From Leptasterias polaris (lineage: Eukaryota > Echinodermata > Asteroidea > Forcipulatida > Asteriidae): 64,000 bases of DNA. The position numbers and the translations under genes are program-made. This document shows, in pieces, positions 53,805 to 64,000 of this stretch. Location of the stretch: contig JAZGTN010000002.1 in assembly GCA_037783415.1 (NCBI GenBank), positions 2,356,001 through 2,420,000 on the forward strand, read 5' to 3'. Under the pieces are notes generated by a model, which did not search any database, had not been told where the DNA came from, and saw only the letters and a list, made by a program, of their open reading frames with translations. Positions within the stretch are counted from its first letter, which is position 1. Every line of letters starts with the position of its first letter.

Positions 53805-54034
53805 ATGTTGTGGAACCCACTTCGAAGACCAAATGTTTCGGAAGAAATCACTCATGATCTAGAACTCGCTGAGGTTTTTCTTGGACAGGGAAAAGAAGGA
53901 GATATCATTGAGGAACTATTCATAGGGCTTCGTAGTCTTTCCGACAGTGATTTTCGCCAGATTGGCCGTCAGAATGGAAGGGATGGCGAGTTGGTGGTGT
54001 TTTATTGGAATACTGTTTTCTGCCGTGCCGAGTG
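53805..54034 (+). CDS. Probable first coding exon of an unrecognised gene
   Basis: An open frame of 76 codons plus two bases runs from ATG (MLWNPLRRPNVSEEITHDLE ...) to VFCRAEW-TG and a strong GTAAGT donor. Composition is normal for protein (acidic helix LELAEVFLGQGKEGDIIEEL, then FIGLRSLSDSDFRQIGRQNG and VVFYWNTVFCRAEW). Two NRF1-like sites lie just upstream. I do not recognise the family and could not find the next exon in the remaining 10 kb; the gene may have a long first intron and continue past the window. No signal peptide or membrane segment is apparent. Confidence 0.6.
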
Positions 54035-54996
54035 GTAAGTAGTTTACCGTGCATTTCGTTTAGTGATCGGTGAGGCCACCCGTGTGTAGATACGGTAACG
54101 TGTGCGTGTAATGTGTGTGGTATTTGGGCACCATGAAGGTTGGAAATTGGTTTTCGAGATCGTGAGGCAGCATAAAGGTGATGTTTTGATCGGTTGTATT
54201 TTAGGGTTTTAAGAGGAAGAATTGTTGTTATTATTATTATTATTATTATAAAATCGTAGTTGAATATGAAACGATGGTGTGAATGCAGTAAAGAACTCGG
54301 GGCGGATTCCTCGGGACACACAGACGGTGTTGGCTCTGCTGCAGCTGCAGTTATCAAATTAAACGACCGTTCTCCATGATTTGTATTGTAACATGTTCAT
54401 ATTGGTGTAACCCGATGGTGTAATTACAAATGTTATTTTGTACGAATTTATTTGTACATGTTTTATTGCAAAATACAGGTTAGTTATCATTAATTGGGGA
54501 GGGGTTAGGCAGAAAAGAAAAATAATAATATTGCAACAGAGCTTTAAAGGCTGCCTGATGTCGAAATGTGTTATCTTGTTTTGTTGTTCTGTCATCAGCA
54601 GGAACGATACTGACTCTGCTGACTGAGTACTGAGTGCCACTTTTTCACTCACTAAGACCCCAAAATAGTATTTTATTCTGCATGATGTGAATGTGATTCA
54701 TATATTATTATCAGCTGTTCTAGCAAAAGAAAAAACTTGGCATCCATGGGGCATTGGTGTACATGGATGAGTAGATGAACCGTATACTGCGGTCCGAGTG
54801 TTGCTTGTTCAAGTTGTTGTAGACAAATTCAGAAGCTGCCATCTTAAACCGGTTCAGCAGAAGGGAGACTAACAATTCAAGAGGGCCGGCTGTTCCAATG
54901 AATTTTTTTTTGAGGAAAAAAATTGTAATAACTTTCCGCCTGCATTTGGTGGTATACAGCGAATTGGTGAGATCTGCATTGTGTCCAGCTGGGTTG

Positions 54997-55292
54997 GATT
55001 TCACAAAATAGAGCTATTGGGATTGATCTTAAGTAGGAATCCATCTTAACTGCTAAGCAAAGTGTGATGTCATAATGGTAATATTATACAACTCATCTTA
55101 AAAGATGAATCTCAGTGCTTTGTAAAATCTAGGCTCTGGCCTTTTAAATTTCGCAATGCACTAGTATTAAGATTCATCTTAAGATGAGTTGTACAACTAC
55201 CACAGTGATTTGTATCGTGACATCACACTTTACTGAGCAGTTAAGATTGGTACCACATCCTGAGAGCAATCTCAGCTCTTTGTGAAATCGAG
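54997..55292. mobile_element. Foldback MITE with TTTCACAAA ends
   Basis: Left GATTTCACAAAATAGAGC ... CTTAACTGCTAAGCAAAGTG TGATGTCA mirrors right TGACATCACACTTTACTGAG CAGTTAAGAT ... GCTCTTTGTGAAATC; ACAACTCATCTTAA pairs TTAAGATGAGTTGT. Confidence 0.72.
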
Positions 55293-56021
55293 CCCCCCTG
55301 ATATCGGGGATGATAAATGGAGGTGGTGATAATGTCAACCAACCTGGTGGAGATTATTATTGACCATGGACACATAGCTGTATTTAATACACAGATAAGA
55401 TTAGTTTTGTTTTAATAGTAGTAAGGAATTCAAAAAGTTGCCATCAGTCAGATTCAGAATCTTTCCCGTTCTACCTTGTAGGCCTTTTGTATTGCACACC
55501 ATCGCTTTCATATATCCATTGGGCAGTGTCAGGCTGTACCTTGAAATTGTCAAGTAGATATTTACCTCACTGTCATGCATTGAGTGCTCTTGACTTTACT
55601 CAAAGAAAAACCAAGGTTAGGCATCTCCTGCGTTTCTAACCATTCACAGAACTCAGTCAGCGCCATTCCCCCTGGCAGGCAATTGTTATTTGTATTACCT
55701 TACAATTTGAGATTTAAAATCAATCCTGGCAATTTTTTTCAGTCAGTGCATCCTTCTTTTTTTGGCTTGAATACAAACTTACTAAAAAGTAGAAAACAAT
55801 GACAAATGCAATTCCTGTGTTAGCCAAATGTGTTGGTTGTGTAAATTGCGTACGTATGTATTTTGGTTCACAATACTTTGAAACTTTCAAGATATAAATG
55901 AAACTGATTAGTTTTTTGAGGAAAACAAATCAACAATAAAGTTTAAAATAAAGTTTTGGACCCTGGACACCTGCAACAGCTGTGTTAACTTAGTGTTGTG
56001 ATCGGATGAATGATGCTTCAG

Positions 56022-57268
56022 GCCTTCATTTTAATAAATCCGAGGAGAGCTGTAAATTGCTCTCCTTAAATCAAGAAAGTGAATTAAGGAGAGCGATTTA
56101 AAATTACTGCGCATGTGCATGAGAATAGGCGATCACAAAAAATCCGGAAAAATCTAACGCTAAAAATTTTGTCCGGATTTTGGGCAAGGCCCGAATTTGT
56201 GGTGTCCGGAATTTGGGCAAGTTGACTCGTGCGTCAGCGCCGCACTCTGTGAACCCCTCGGGCGTTATTGGGACCATAGATGGGACCGGGGACGAGTAAA
56301 TAGGAGGAAAATACTTTTACAAAAGATGAAATCAGACGTATAGTGTCTAAAAAAACAAAAAAATACAATCATAATGATCTTCCGAAATAATCCACGAAAA
56401 TATGAACGGAGCAGTCATGACGTTTTCAATGGTTTTTGTTAAAAGAAATTTTGATGTTTGGGGTCTTTACCTGTGTTAGTGAATCATTGGGTTAAGTGTT
56501 GCCTTTTGGACATTGAAAATTGTTCTTGAAACACATCCTCGAAGATCGCAAACCAAATCATTTTGGAAAAATAATGTAAGACGTCAACTCAAATGTCGTC
56601 GACGATCCCCTCACACGTGTGTGACGCACACTCATTGCATGAATTATCTCGAAGTTTCTTCCAGGTCATAGTTCAATGCGTAAAAATATCTCCAGCCGTA
56701 AAACACATTAAACGAATCGAAGAACTGGCGCTTTTGCCTATGAACGCGGGTAGTGACGACTGCGGTGAAAAAGGTCTAACGTTTCGCGGGTATCCACACA
56801 ACACACCGTGCGTTGTTGTCAGTAGACTTTTCAATGTCTCCACACATGTTCCTTTGCTGCAGCAGTAAACATACATGTGTACATGTACTACGGTCAAACT
56901 GTACCGCGAATGAAGTGGGAATGAGAGAAGTCTACACATATCAATAGATCTAGCTGCATACAATACACGACGCACATGGAAGAAATAAATCACCGCATGG
57001 TGGTGCGGCCGCCGCCGGGCCGCAATTTATTTACGAACGGTGAAATAAAGGTAAAATTAACGGGGGGAAAAGAAAAAGCGTGCACTCTTTAGATGTTGCC
57101 ACTGCCAACTCCGAGATTCAAGCGGCTTATTTTAATCAACAACTAGGGTTTTGAAAAAACATACTCTTGTTAAATTTGTAAGGAGCGCTTTTTTTTGCTC
57201 TCCTTGGAAAACATTAAGGAGCGCGGAGGAGCGCGAGCGCGATCGCGCTCCTTTAAAATGATGGTCTG
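56022..57268. mobile_element. Possible 1.2-kb DNA element with GGAGAGC/GGAGCGC ends
   Basis: Both ends carry CATTTTAA next to runs of GGAGAGC or GGAGCGC, in inverted orientation. The interior is CpG-richer than its surroundings and includes a 91-codon open frame at 56593-56868 with no recognised domain. The right end holds the 16-bp palindrome GAGCGCGATCGCGCTC (57235-57250). Boundaries are approximate. Confidence 0.42.
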
Positions 57269-57390
57269 ATGCTTGTAAATAATCTACTGATGAACACATT
57301 AATCACAAAATACATGTCAATTTATTGTAACGTTGACCATGCCTGAGTTTCATACCTAGCATCTTGGCTGAAAGCAGAAAAGTTTCCAAC

Positions 57391-57546
57391 CCAGGCCTAG
57401 AATAACATGGAGGCCAAGTCATCTGTTGCCCTGGTATTGGCTTTGGTGCCACTTCTATAAAGTTTCCCATAAACTTTAAAGATCTTCTAATGAAAGTGCC
57501 CTTTGCAAAATGACATTGGCCTTGCCCTCTCAAAGGTAAAATTTAC
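57391..57546. mobile_element. MITE, CCAGGCCTGGAATT family
   Basis: CCAGGCCTAGAATAACATGG at the left; 'ttggtgccacttctataaagtttcccataaac' style body; the right end is worn. Confidence 0.65.
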
Positions 57547-58240
57547 GATCATCCATTTACATTTGCACATGTAACTTGATACTTTCCTGTCAATCTGGGT
57601 GGTAGACCTTATTTGATTAATATGATTTCAAGAACATTTGAAAGAGAAAACTTTTGAGCAAATCACAGTAAGTTAGATTTATCGAAGATGTATGTCGAAG
57701 ATATATTTTATGTATTTTGCTGAAAAGTTGACAAAACTGTATGTTCTTAAATTAGCATAGCATCTGTGCAATGCAAAAATAAAGTGCAGACCAAGCGAGA
57801 TGAGCACCAGGCAAAATGAGCAGTGGTGAACATCTGTGTCTTTACAGAAAGAGGAGGCGCGTGAGACAGTTGGACACATTCAAGCTTCCATTTCCCCATT
57901 TTATAAAAAAGGAAATGGTTGATACGTGAGGTTTAACAGTTTGCATGGTGTGGATCCTAAGACAAACTGTGCAGGTACAAACTGCATATACAACTCTTTT
58001 GGGAGAAGTGTTGGTTCTGAGAATGAAGATGATTGTTGATTTTGAGATCTCCTGAAGACAGGCATTGAAATGGATGATGTTTGACAGGCTTTGATTATTT
58101 TTCATCCCTTGATTTAGCGGAAACCTCAGGTGTTTTGCCAGGTTTTTTCTGAGATATAAAAAAATCCCTTATTGGTGAGTAACATTTAAGAATGGTGGGA
58201 GAAGTATGTACCCAATTAAATTATGTTTCCAAGAGGATTA

Positions 58241-58418
58241 GTTTCAGGCATGGAAGTACAGAGAGGCTATAGAAGCCATGGTCTCTGTTGCCCTTGTCTT
58301 TGAGCCTTGGCGCCCCTTCAAAAGTTTCCCATTTGTGCTTTTTAGTGTTAGTTTCCAACGGAAATACCATTTTTCAAAGATTTGTCTTGTCCACTCAAAT
58401 GTGAAATTCAAGGCCTGC
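58241..58418. mobile_element. MITE, CCAGGCCTGGAATT family
   Basis: 'agccatggtctctgttgccc', 'cttggcgccccttcaaaagt' and the right end GAAATTCAAGGCCTG. Confidence 0.65.
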
Positions 58419-58419
58419 T

Positions 58420-61400
58420 GTTTGTGTATGTTTAATGAAATGGAAATGATCCATGCCATCGCCATCCAGTGGTAGGCACCAGGGCTGAATTTAAAACAAG
58501 AAAACGGGGAGCAGTAAGTTGTAGAGTTAGCAGAAACGGTAGAAATTTGTCATGGTGTGGGATGCACATTTTTTGAGAAGTGGGGGAAAACTGCTCTCAA
58601 GACCCAGGATTTAACCTTTCCCCCAGGATTTAACCTTGCCCCCAGGGATTGGAGGTGGCATGTATCCACACTGGTTATATTATTTCAGGTTTGTTTGTAG
58701 ACCAGTGGTGGCTTTAAAGGGTATGTGTGTTCAATATTTTTCGACGGGACGATCAACACAGACTTTCTTTGGGGAATCAGCATCAGCAGAAAATCTTGTC
58801 CTCATCTGTACAAATAGTCTACGCTGAAAGTTAATCCAGGAGTGTAGTGGTGGTGTTGAAATTCGCAGCCCTGTGCTGAGCCAAGGTGAATTTTATAAGT
58901 GGCCCAGAGATTTGGGGGTGATTAAGGACACATGTATTGGAATGTAAAATGTGGTCTGTGTTCCCACTGAGAATGTTGCACACACTGGGTTAATTGATTT
59001 TCAATCAGACGGATTTGGTGATTTCTTTTTTTAAATATTTCAAGGGATAATATTCTCAAAGAGAAATTTATTACAGAATAATGTAGGGGAAGGGTTTTTA
59101 GTAACTTAGTCATTTTTCACCCATCAAAAAACTTGAATTCAATTCGATATATATCAATGAACGAATAAAAAACCCAGCGAGTTATTGAATTTCAATCACT
59201 GAATAAATCGTTGTTGACTGGTTTGAATACATGTCTGCAACTGTCCAGTGTCCTGGTCGTTCTTGTATGCATATAAGAAGAAGAATTCTCACCACCTCTT
59301 TGTAGACAAAAAGGATTTAAAAAAAACAGAACAGTGCATGAATTGAGCGTAGTCCATTGAAATCACCCCCTGTGCCACCAGCACTATGATTAGATCATCT
59401 CTCCCAAAAGCACTTACATGTACATATTCATTGGAAGATAGTAGGAATAATCTGGGGAATCAATAGGCAATGTCAGAACATCTGAAGTACATGTACTATG
59501 GGTTTCACAGTGTAGTACCCACTTCTGGACCCTCAAAGTACAGACCCTCTCGCTCCTTGCCCACAGCTAGCACAGCACCCAGGCCACCTCCACTGCTCAG
59601 GGGCTAGGCCAGTTCTGTCTACTACTACTGCTACTGCCACTGCCAGACTGCTTTAACAACAATCTCATCACAGGCCACACATCATATCTGTCTGTCTGTG
59701 GGTCCAGCCAGCCAGGACTGTGGCCTATCTGTCATTTCAGAATGAAAAATTAACTCCTCTGGGCCTGATAGGAGGAAGGTTAGGAAGTAAGGGAGAGATG
59801 GGTCTCCGAGGAGCAACACCTCTTGAGTTGCAAGGATTTTTGTTTGGAGGGAGTCCCGCAGGGGACCAGGCACACTGTGGGTTATTGTGTATGGATACAG
59901 TATACCCTTTCTTTACCTGTGCGAGTTTGTCCTCTTCCCTTGCTGTTTCTTTCAGTAATTCGATTGGCTGACGCCAGTTTTACCCTGATTCGAAGAAATA
60001 CAGAGCCACTCGAGAATGCGACGAGAGAGAAAAAATGGTCTTACAAAACAAAAGCTGAAAACCTTTATTGAGAGGAAAGTAATAATTCAGTCATTTTTAA
60101 TTTGATTTCCCCTCTTTTGGGGGGGGGGGGTTTTATGGTCTCTAGAACAGATCCCCTGCAGGGAGGGCCATGAGGTGGAGATAGGATTTCACTGTAGCTG
60201 TCAATGCTTGATTGTTTCCAGACTCCAGAAAATGTGGTGCGTGTTCATTTACATAATGCCCGCAGAACTACTATGTTTTTTCGTCTTCTCTGTACTGTAG
60301 AACAATCTACATTGTGAAAAATTCTTTGAGTTCTGTCTTGTTACTCCACCCTTGCAACAGTGACATCAGTTAACTGTACAATAAGACTCAAATAAGACGT
60401 TGTAGAAGTACTTTTTAAGGGTGCTAAACTATTTTGACCACTTAAAAAAACAAATCTACTCTTTTCTGAAGGTTGCTCAACTTTTGGATCGAGTTTCTTT
60501 GACTGAGGAGTTTCTAAAGATTTTGTTTTAATGCACTTGAGTTGCCATTGTATAACTTGATCATGGTGCAGCCTTGTTAATCTTTCTCATAAAACCAATG
60601 TCACCAAACCGAGGCTGGCCACAAAAATAGTCAGGTCCCTTTTAGGTATTATGAAAATTGGCAGTCATGATTAATAGTATGGTAGACAGGGGACAAGACA
60701 AAGATGATGGCAAATGTATTCACTGCTTTGAATTGGTAATTTTTCTTCCAGCCAGTTTGCATTTTTCTTCTGACTCACGTAGCTTTGTACACTTCATATA
60801 CGGAAGTTTTTCCTGTTTTAAAATAAATAAAGCACACAATCTCCATGTCTAGTTGTACACTTTGGAGTGATACTTTTCATAAATTTCTACATTTCAATTT
60901 TTAAAGGCTTTTGGAAGTTTTTAAAGGAAGCCTTATCCAAGATGATTGTATGCTTTTGTACCCAACTGTGAAGTAAAATAATAATTATTTCTTGACCTTG
61001 CCTTTTCAAAAATGCTTTTCTTTTATTCCACTTGTATTTGATTTAATTGTGTTATTTTCAGGGGGGGGGAAAACCTTTTTTGTTGTGTCATGTGAACGGA
61101 ATTCTGGTTTAACACGGCATACTGTGAAAGTAGCGCTTAAACAGTGACCCGAATTGTCGATATGAGGGGAAAAACATGCAGTACTTGGGGTTACAGTGTA
61201 ACTTACATCACACGGTCTACACTTGCGGTGTGTTGGTGGTGTGCATGGAATCATTCACGTTGAATAGACACACCGCAGTGTTTTCTCCGCTGGTCAAATA
61301 TCAGCGGGGGATAGGTGCCAAAGTTGACACGGTCACCAGCTGAGAGGCTGGTACTCTGACACCTTTCCAGACACACACACTTCACAGTCCTTTCCCTTTT

Positions 61401-63600
61401 TGTCAGGAGTACTTTTTAGTAGAACTACATGCAGGTTCTTGTGTGGTACATGTTCACCACACTACCAGGGTCTTGTGAATTTACCGATGGGAGGTGGTCT
61501 TGTGAATTTACCGATGGGAGGTGGAATTCACAAGGTTTGTAGACTTGAGCAAAACATTTGTATTGAAATCTTCTCTTCCTTTTGGAGGTTGTTAGGTTGC
61601 CTTTTTTGAACACCTCATCATGTACTCATGTAATGCATTCCGATATGGCTGTGGTACTCAAAAACCCAAACATCGCTTTCTTTTCAGCTTCTATTGTGAA
61701 CTTGGCTAACTTTTCCAGCCTAGTGACCGACGGCAAGCTTTCCTTAAATCATTCAAACTAGAGAACCCCTCTTTCCTCCATACCAGGGCGGGCACTAATA
61801 ATATTAATGTCAATGCATTCTTCTTTCATGAGGTGGCCAGAGTTAATTCATTATAGGATTGAATGAGCTGCCTGCTGGATCTATAATTCTCCACAAAGGT
61901 AACCATCAGGACTCATTACACACAGTGGCTTCACAGGGTACCCACTATGCCCCGGCCCTCCTGGCTCCTATTGTGAATGTCTCAGACCCCACTTTGCTTC
62001 CTGCAAATGCTTTAGTATCCCCCTGATAAACACTCAGAGGGTTTTTCTTTTTTGGAAAAGGAGGGGGGGGGGGGGAAATTGCCTCCCAGTTGCAATCTTG
62101 GCGCATACAATGGTCCCTTCTACTCAAGCTTGAGCTATGAAAAGACAGCCGCCGGCCCCTTGGGTGTTAGAAAAGCTGGTGTACGGAGGAAAGCCGTCAT
62201 CCCCTTCCAGTAACACAGTTATTATTTGGTGGAGTAGCGAGGACTTATGGGTGAGAAGAGGGTGGAAGAGTCTTGCACCACTCCAAAACAACTCGGGAAT
62301 GATTGATGACCTGGCTAAAAAACAGCGCTCTGGAGTAAATTGAATAAAAGGGTTTCTAGAGGAAAAAAAACGTTCTTATTAGTCCGATTGTTCTCAGGGA
62401 GTGAAACTTTTTACCCCTGTTGGAGGCTCCTCTCTTTTGTGTGTTGTTGGAATATGAATCTCAGTTAACAATGCCAACCGATTTATCGGGTACAAAACAG
62501 AATTTCTATAATGTGTTTGTTGCTGGAGCGAGACTTGCCTTGTTTCAGGGGCACCTATGGGAAATGAAGGTAAAAGGAGCAGTTTGCAATAATTGGAAAC
62601 TTAAAAAAAAAAGTCATTTAGTTGGGGCTGAATGGGAGGGCTTACTGCACTGCCCCTATTCATTGCTAGGGATTGCCTGGGTCTCTCCTAAAGCACAGCC
62701 TTTGTCAGTCACCGAGTGTGATTAGTCATGGGTTGAATGGGGGGCTAGTGTGCTGGCAACAAAGCCAGGAAATTGGCTCGCTTGAGAGTGAAAAAGCTTT
62801 GGCGACTTGACTAAAATTGGGAAAATTCCAGACTCTGTTGCGTATCAATGGTCGGCGTTCTAGTTCAGCTCTTCCAAATTGACTCGTAGCCGGTTTGAAA
62901 AATGAGGATAGGTAATTTTGCTGCGAAACCACCAGGCGTGACGGATTGAATAGATTGTGTGATGTTTCCGTTGAAGAGTATAATTTTGGTGTTTAATTTT
63001 GGTGTTTGGCCTTGATTTGTTTGTGGTACAGGCATTAGAGCACCGAGCTTGAGTTCTATTCTAAACTACTTACATGCGTAATCGGCAGAGCAAAACTGAT
63101 ACTGTAGTTTACATGTAGCCACTCGGCCATTCAGAAATACACCTGCTGTTAAATTTCTCTCCGCCAACAAGGGAAAAACCGACTGATGGATCTTACAAAA
63201 CTAAAAGCAACTTCTTAACACAGTGTTCTCCCTGAACAGTGGTCCGCTGGCAATCAAAGTGCCAGTTTAAACAGCGTAGTGATCCAGCTGGCTAGTTCAG
63301 TGTTGAAAAGCTTCCCTGTATCATTCAAATTGAAGAAGTAAGGACTAGTGAAAAAGCTGATTGCCTAGTGAAATGATAAGCTGCTGGCTAGTGACTAAAA
63401 GGGGTTAAGGGCAAACCCTGTAAAAGTTTTAATGAAGTTTTGCAAAATTATGCAGCAGACATAGACCATGCTGTGTATCTGTCTTGTAAAATACAAATTG
63501 CATGATTGTTTGATGATGAGGAAATCTTCTGTGGTACAAAATGTGAGAAATGTTGAGCATTATTTGATGCCAAAAGCGTTTGACATCTAAACTGTTGGAT
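58420..63600. other. Intron or intergenic, no gene seen
   Basis: Mixed sequence with G-runs (60117-60131, 62065-62080), a 27-bp duplication at 61468-61523 and a 21-bp one at about 58607-58645. I see no exon with both splice sites and conserved content. Confidence 0.4.
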
Positions 63601-63614
63601 GCAATAAATGTTCT

Positions 63615-64000
63615 TTCATCTAAAGCCCTTTTCACACGAGAATCGGAAACTTACGTCCATCGTTTTGGGCGCCAGTTGTCTGTCCCAAAGGTTGCGTGCG
63701 ATATCATGACAAACATTCACACGATAACACTTCGTGTTCCCAACGTCCCTCGTTTTCGTGAGATCGCTACGTATTGGGTCAAAGGTCATCATTGGTTATT
63801 TATTAGTTCGCTGGTTCTCTGTCGGTTTCCCGTTTAATGTTATGTAAATGCGTTTAGGGTACCATCGATCGTTTTCTCGGCGCGACATTTCTGCCTTTTC
63901 GTGCGAATTCTCAGTTTCCTGACGAACTCCGATAATGAATGTAGTGGAAAGTGTTTTGTCAGAGATGGCAAGTGGAAATACCAATCCAAAAACAAAGGTA
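63615..64000 (+). mobile_element. Possible 5' end of a DNA transposon, cut by the window edge
   Basis: TAAAGCCCTTTTCACACGAG begins a stretch unlike its left flank, CpG-richer and with 'cacacga' repeated at 63636 and 63718. From 63934 an open frame (MNVVESVLSEMASGNTNPKT) runs off the end. TTTTCACACG starts resemble PIF/Harbinger termini, but there is no second end to confirm. Confidence 0.3.

Overview
This window is animal nuclear DNA. It has spliced genes with GT-AG introns, AT-rich intergenic sequence, tRNA-derived SINEs, non-LTR retrotransposon tails, a Penelope-like element and many short inverted-repeat (MITE-like) elements. The proteins are metazoan housekeeping types. The repeat families, such as 'gggcccaatttcat' inverted-repeat elements and TTAA-flanked foldbacks, look most like a marine invertebrate deuterostome. 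An echinoderm, perhaps a sea star, is my best inference, but the species is not proven from the sequence. I found no bacterial operon, virus, CRISPR array or rRNA.

Layout: (1) 4487-20516, minus strand: a VPS37B/C-like ESCRT-I subunit in five coding exons, with an unusual Pro/Gln-rich segment ahead of its Mod(r) domain. Its introns and 3' flank are full of transposon debris: a Penelope-like fragment at 8794-10190, nested LINE, SINE and MITE insertions, and a ~640 bp palindrome at 16462-17105. (2) 20570-22517: the head-to-head spacer between VPS37 and AACS, which presumably holds both promoters. (3) 22518-47186, plus strand: a complete acetoacetyl-CoA synthetase (AACS) gene. I resolved 17 exons giving a 670-aa protein, plus an 18th in-phase exon that would replace the normal C-terminus with a ~50-residue tail. 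Its introns hold three large tandem repeats and several TIR elements, one with an 18-bp TIR, a perfect 9-bp target duplication and a RecQ-like helicase fragment. (4) 47187-53680: AACS 3' end and repeat-rich intergenic DNA. (5) 53805-54034, plus strand: a probable first exon of an unrecognised gene, preceded by two NRF1-like sites. The rest of that gene is not visible and may lie past the window edge. (6) 54035-64000: mostly unannotatable intronic or intergenic DNA with MITEs and possibly the start of a DNA transposon at the right edge.

The two recognised genes do not form a pathway. VPS37 acts in endosomal sorting and AACS in cytosolic ketone-body use for lipid synthesis; they share only a possible bidirectional promoter region. 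The unusual biology is in the mobile elements and in two gene-structure oddities: the AACS splice donor that overlaps the last codons, and the VPS37 N-terminal repeat region.
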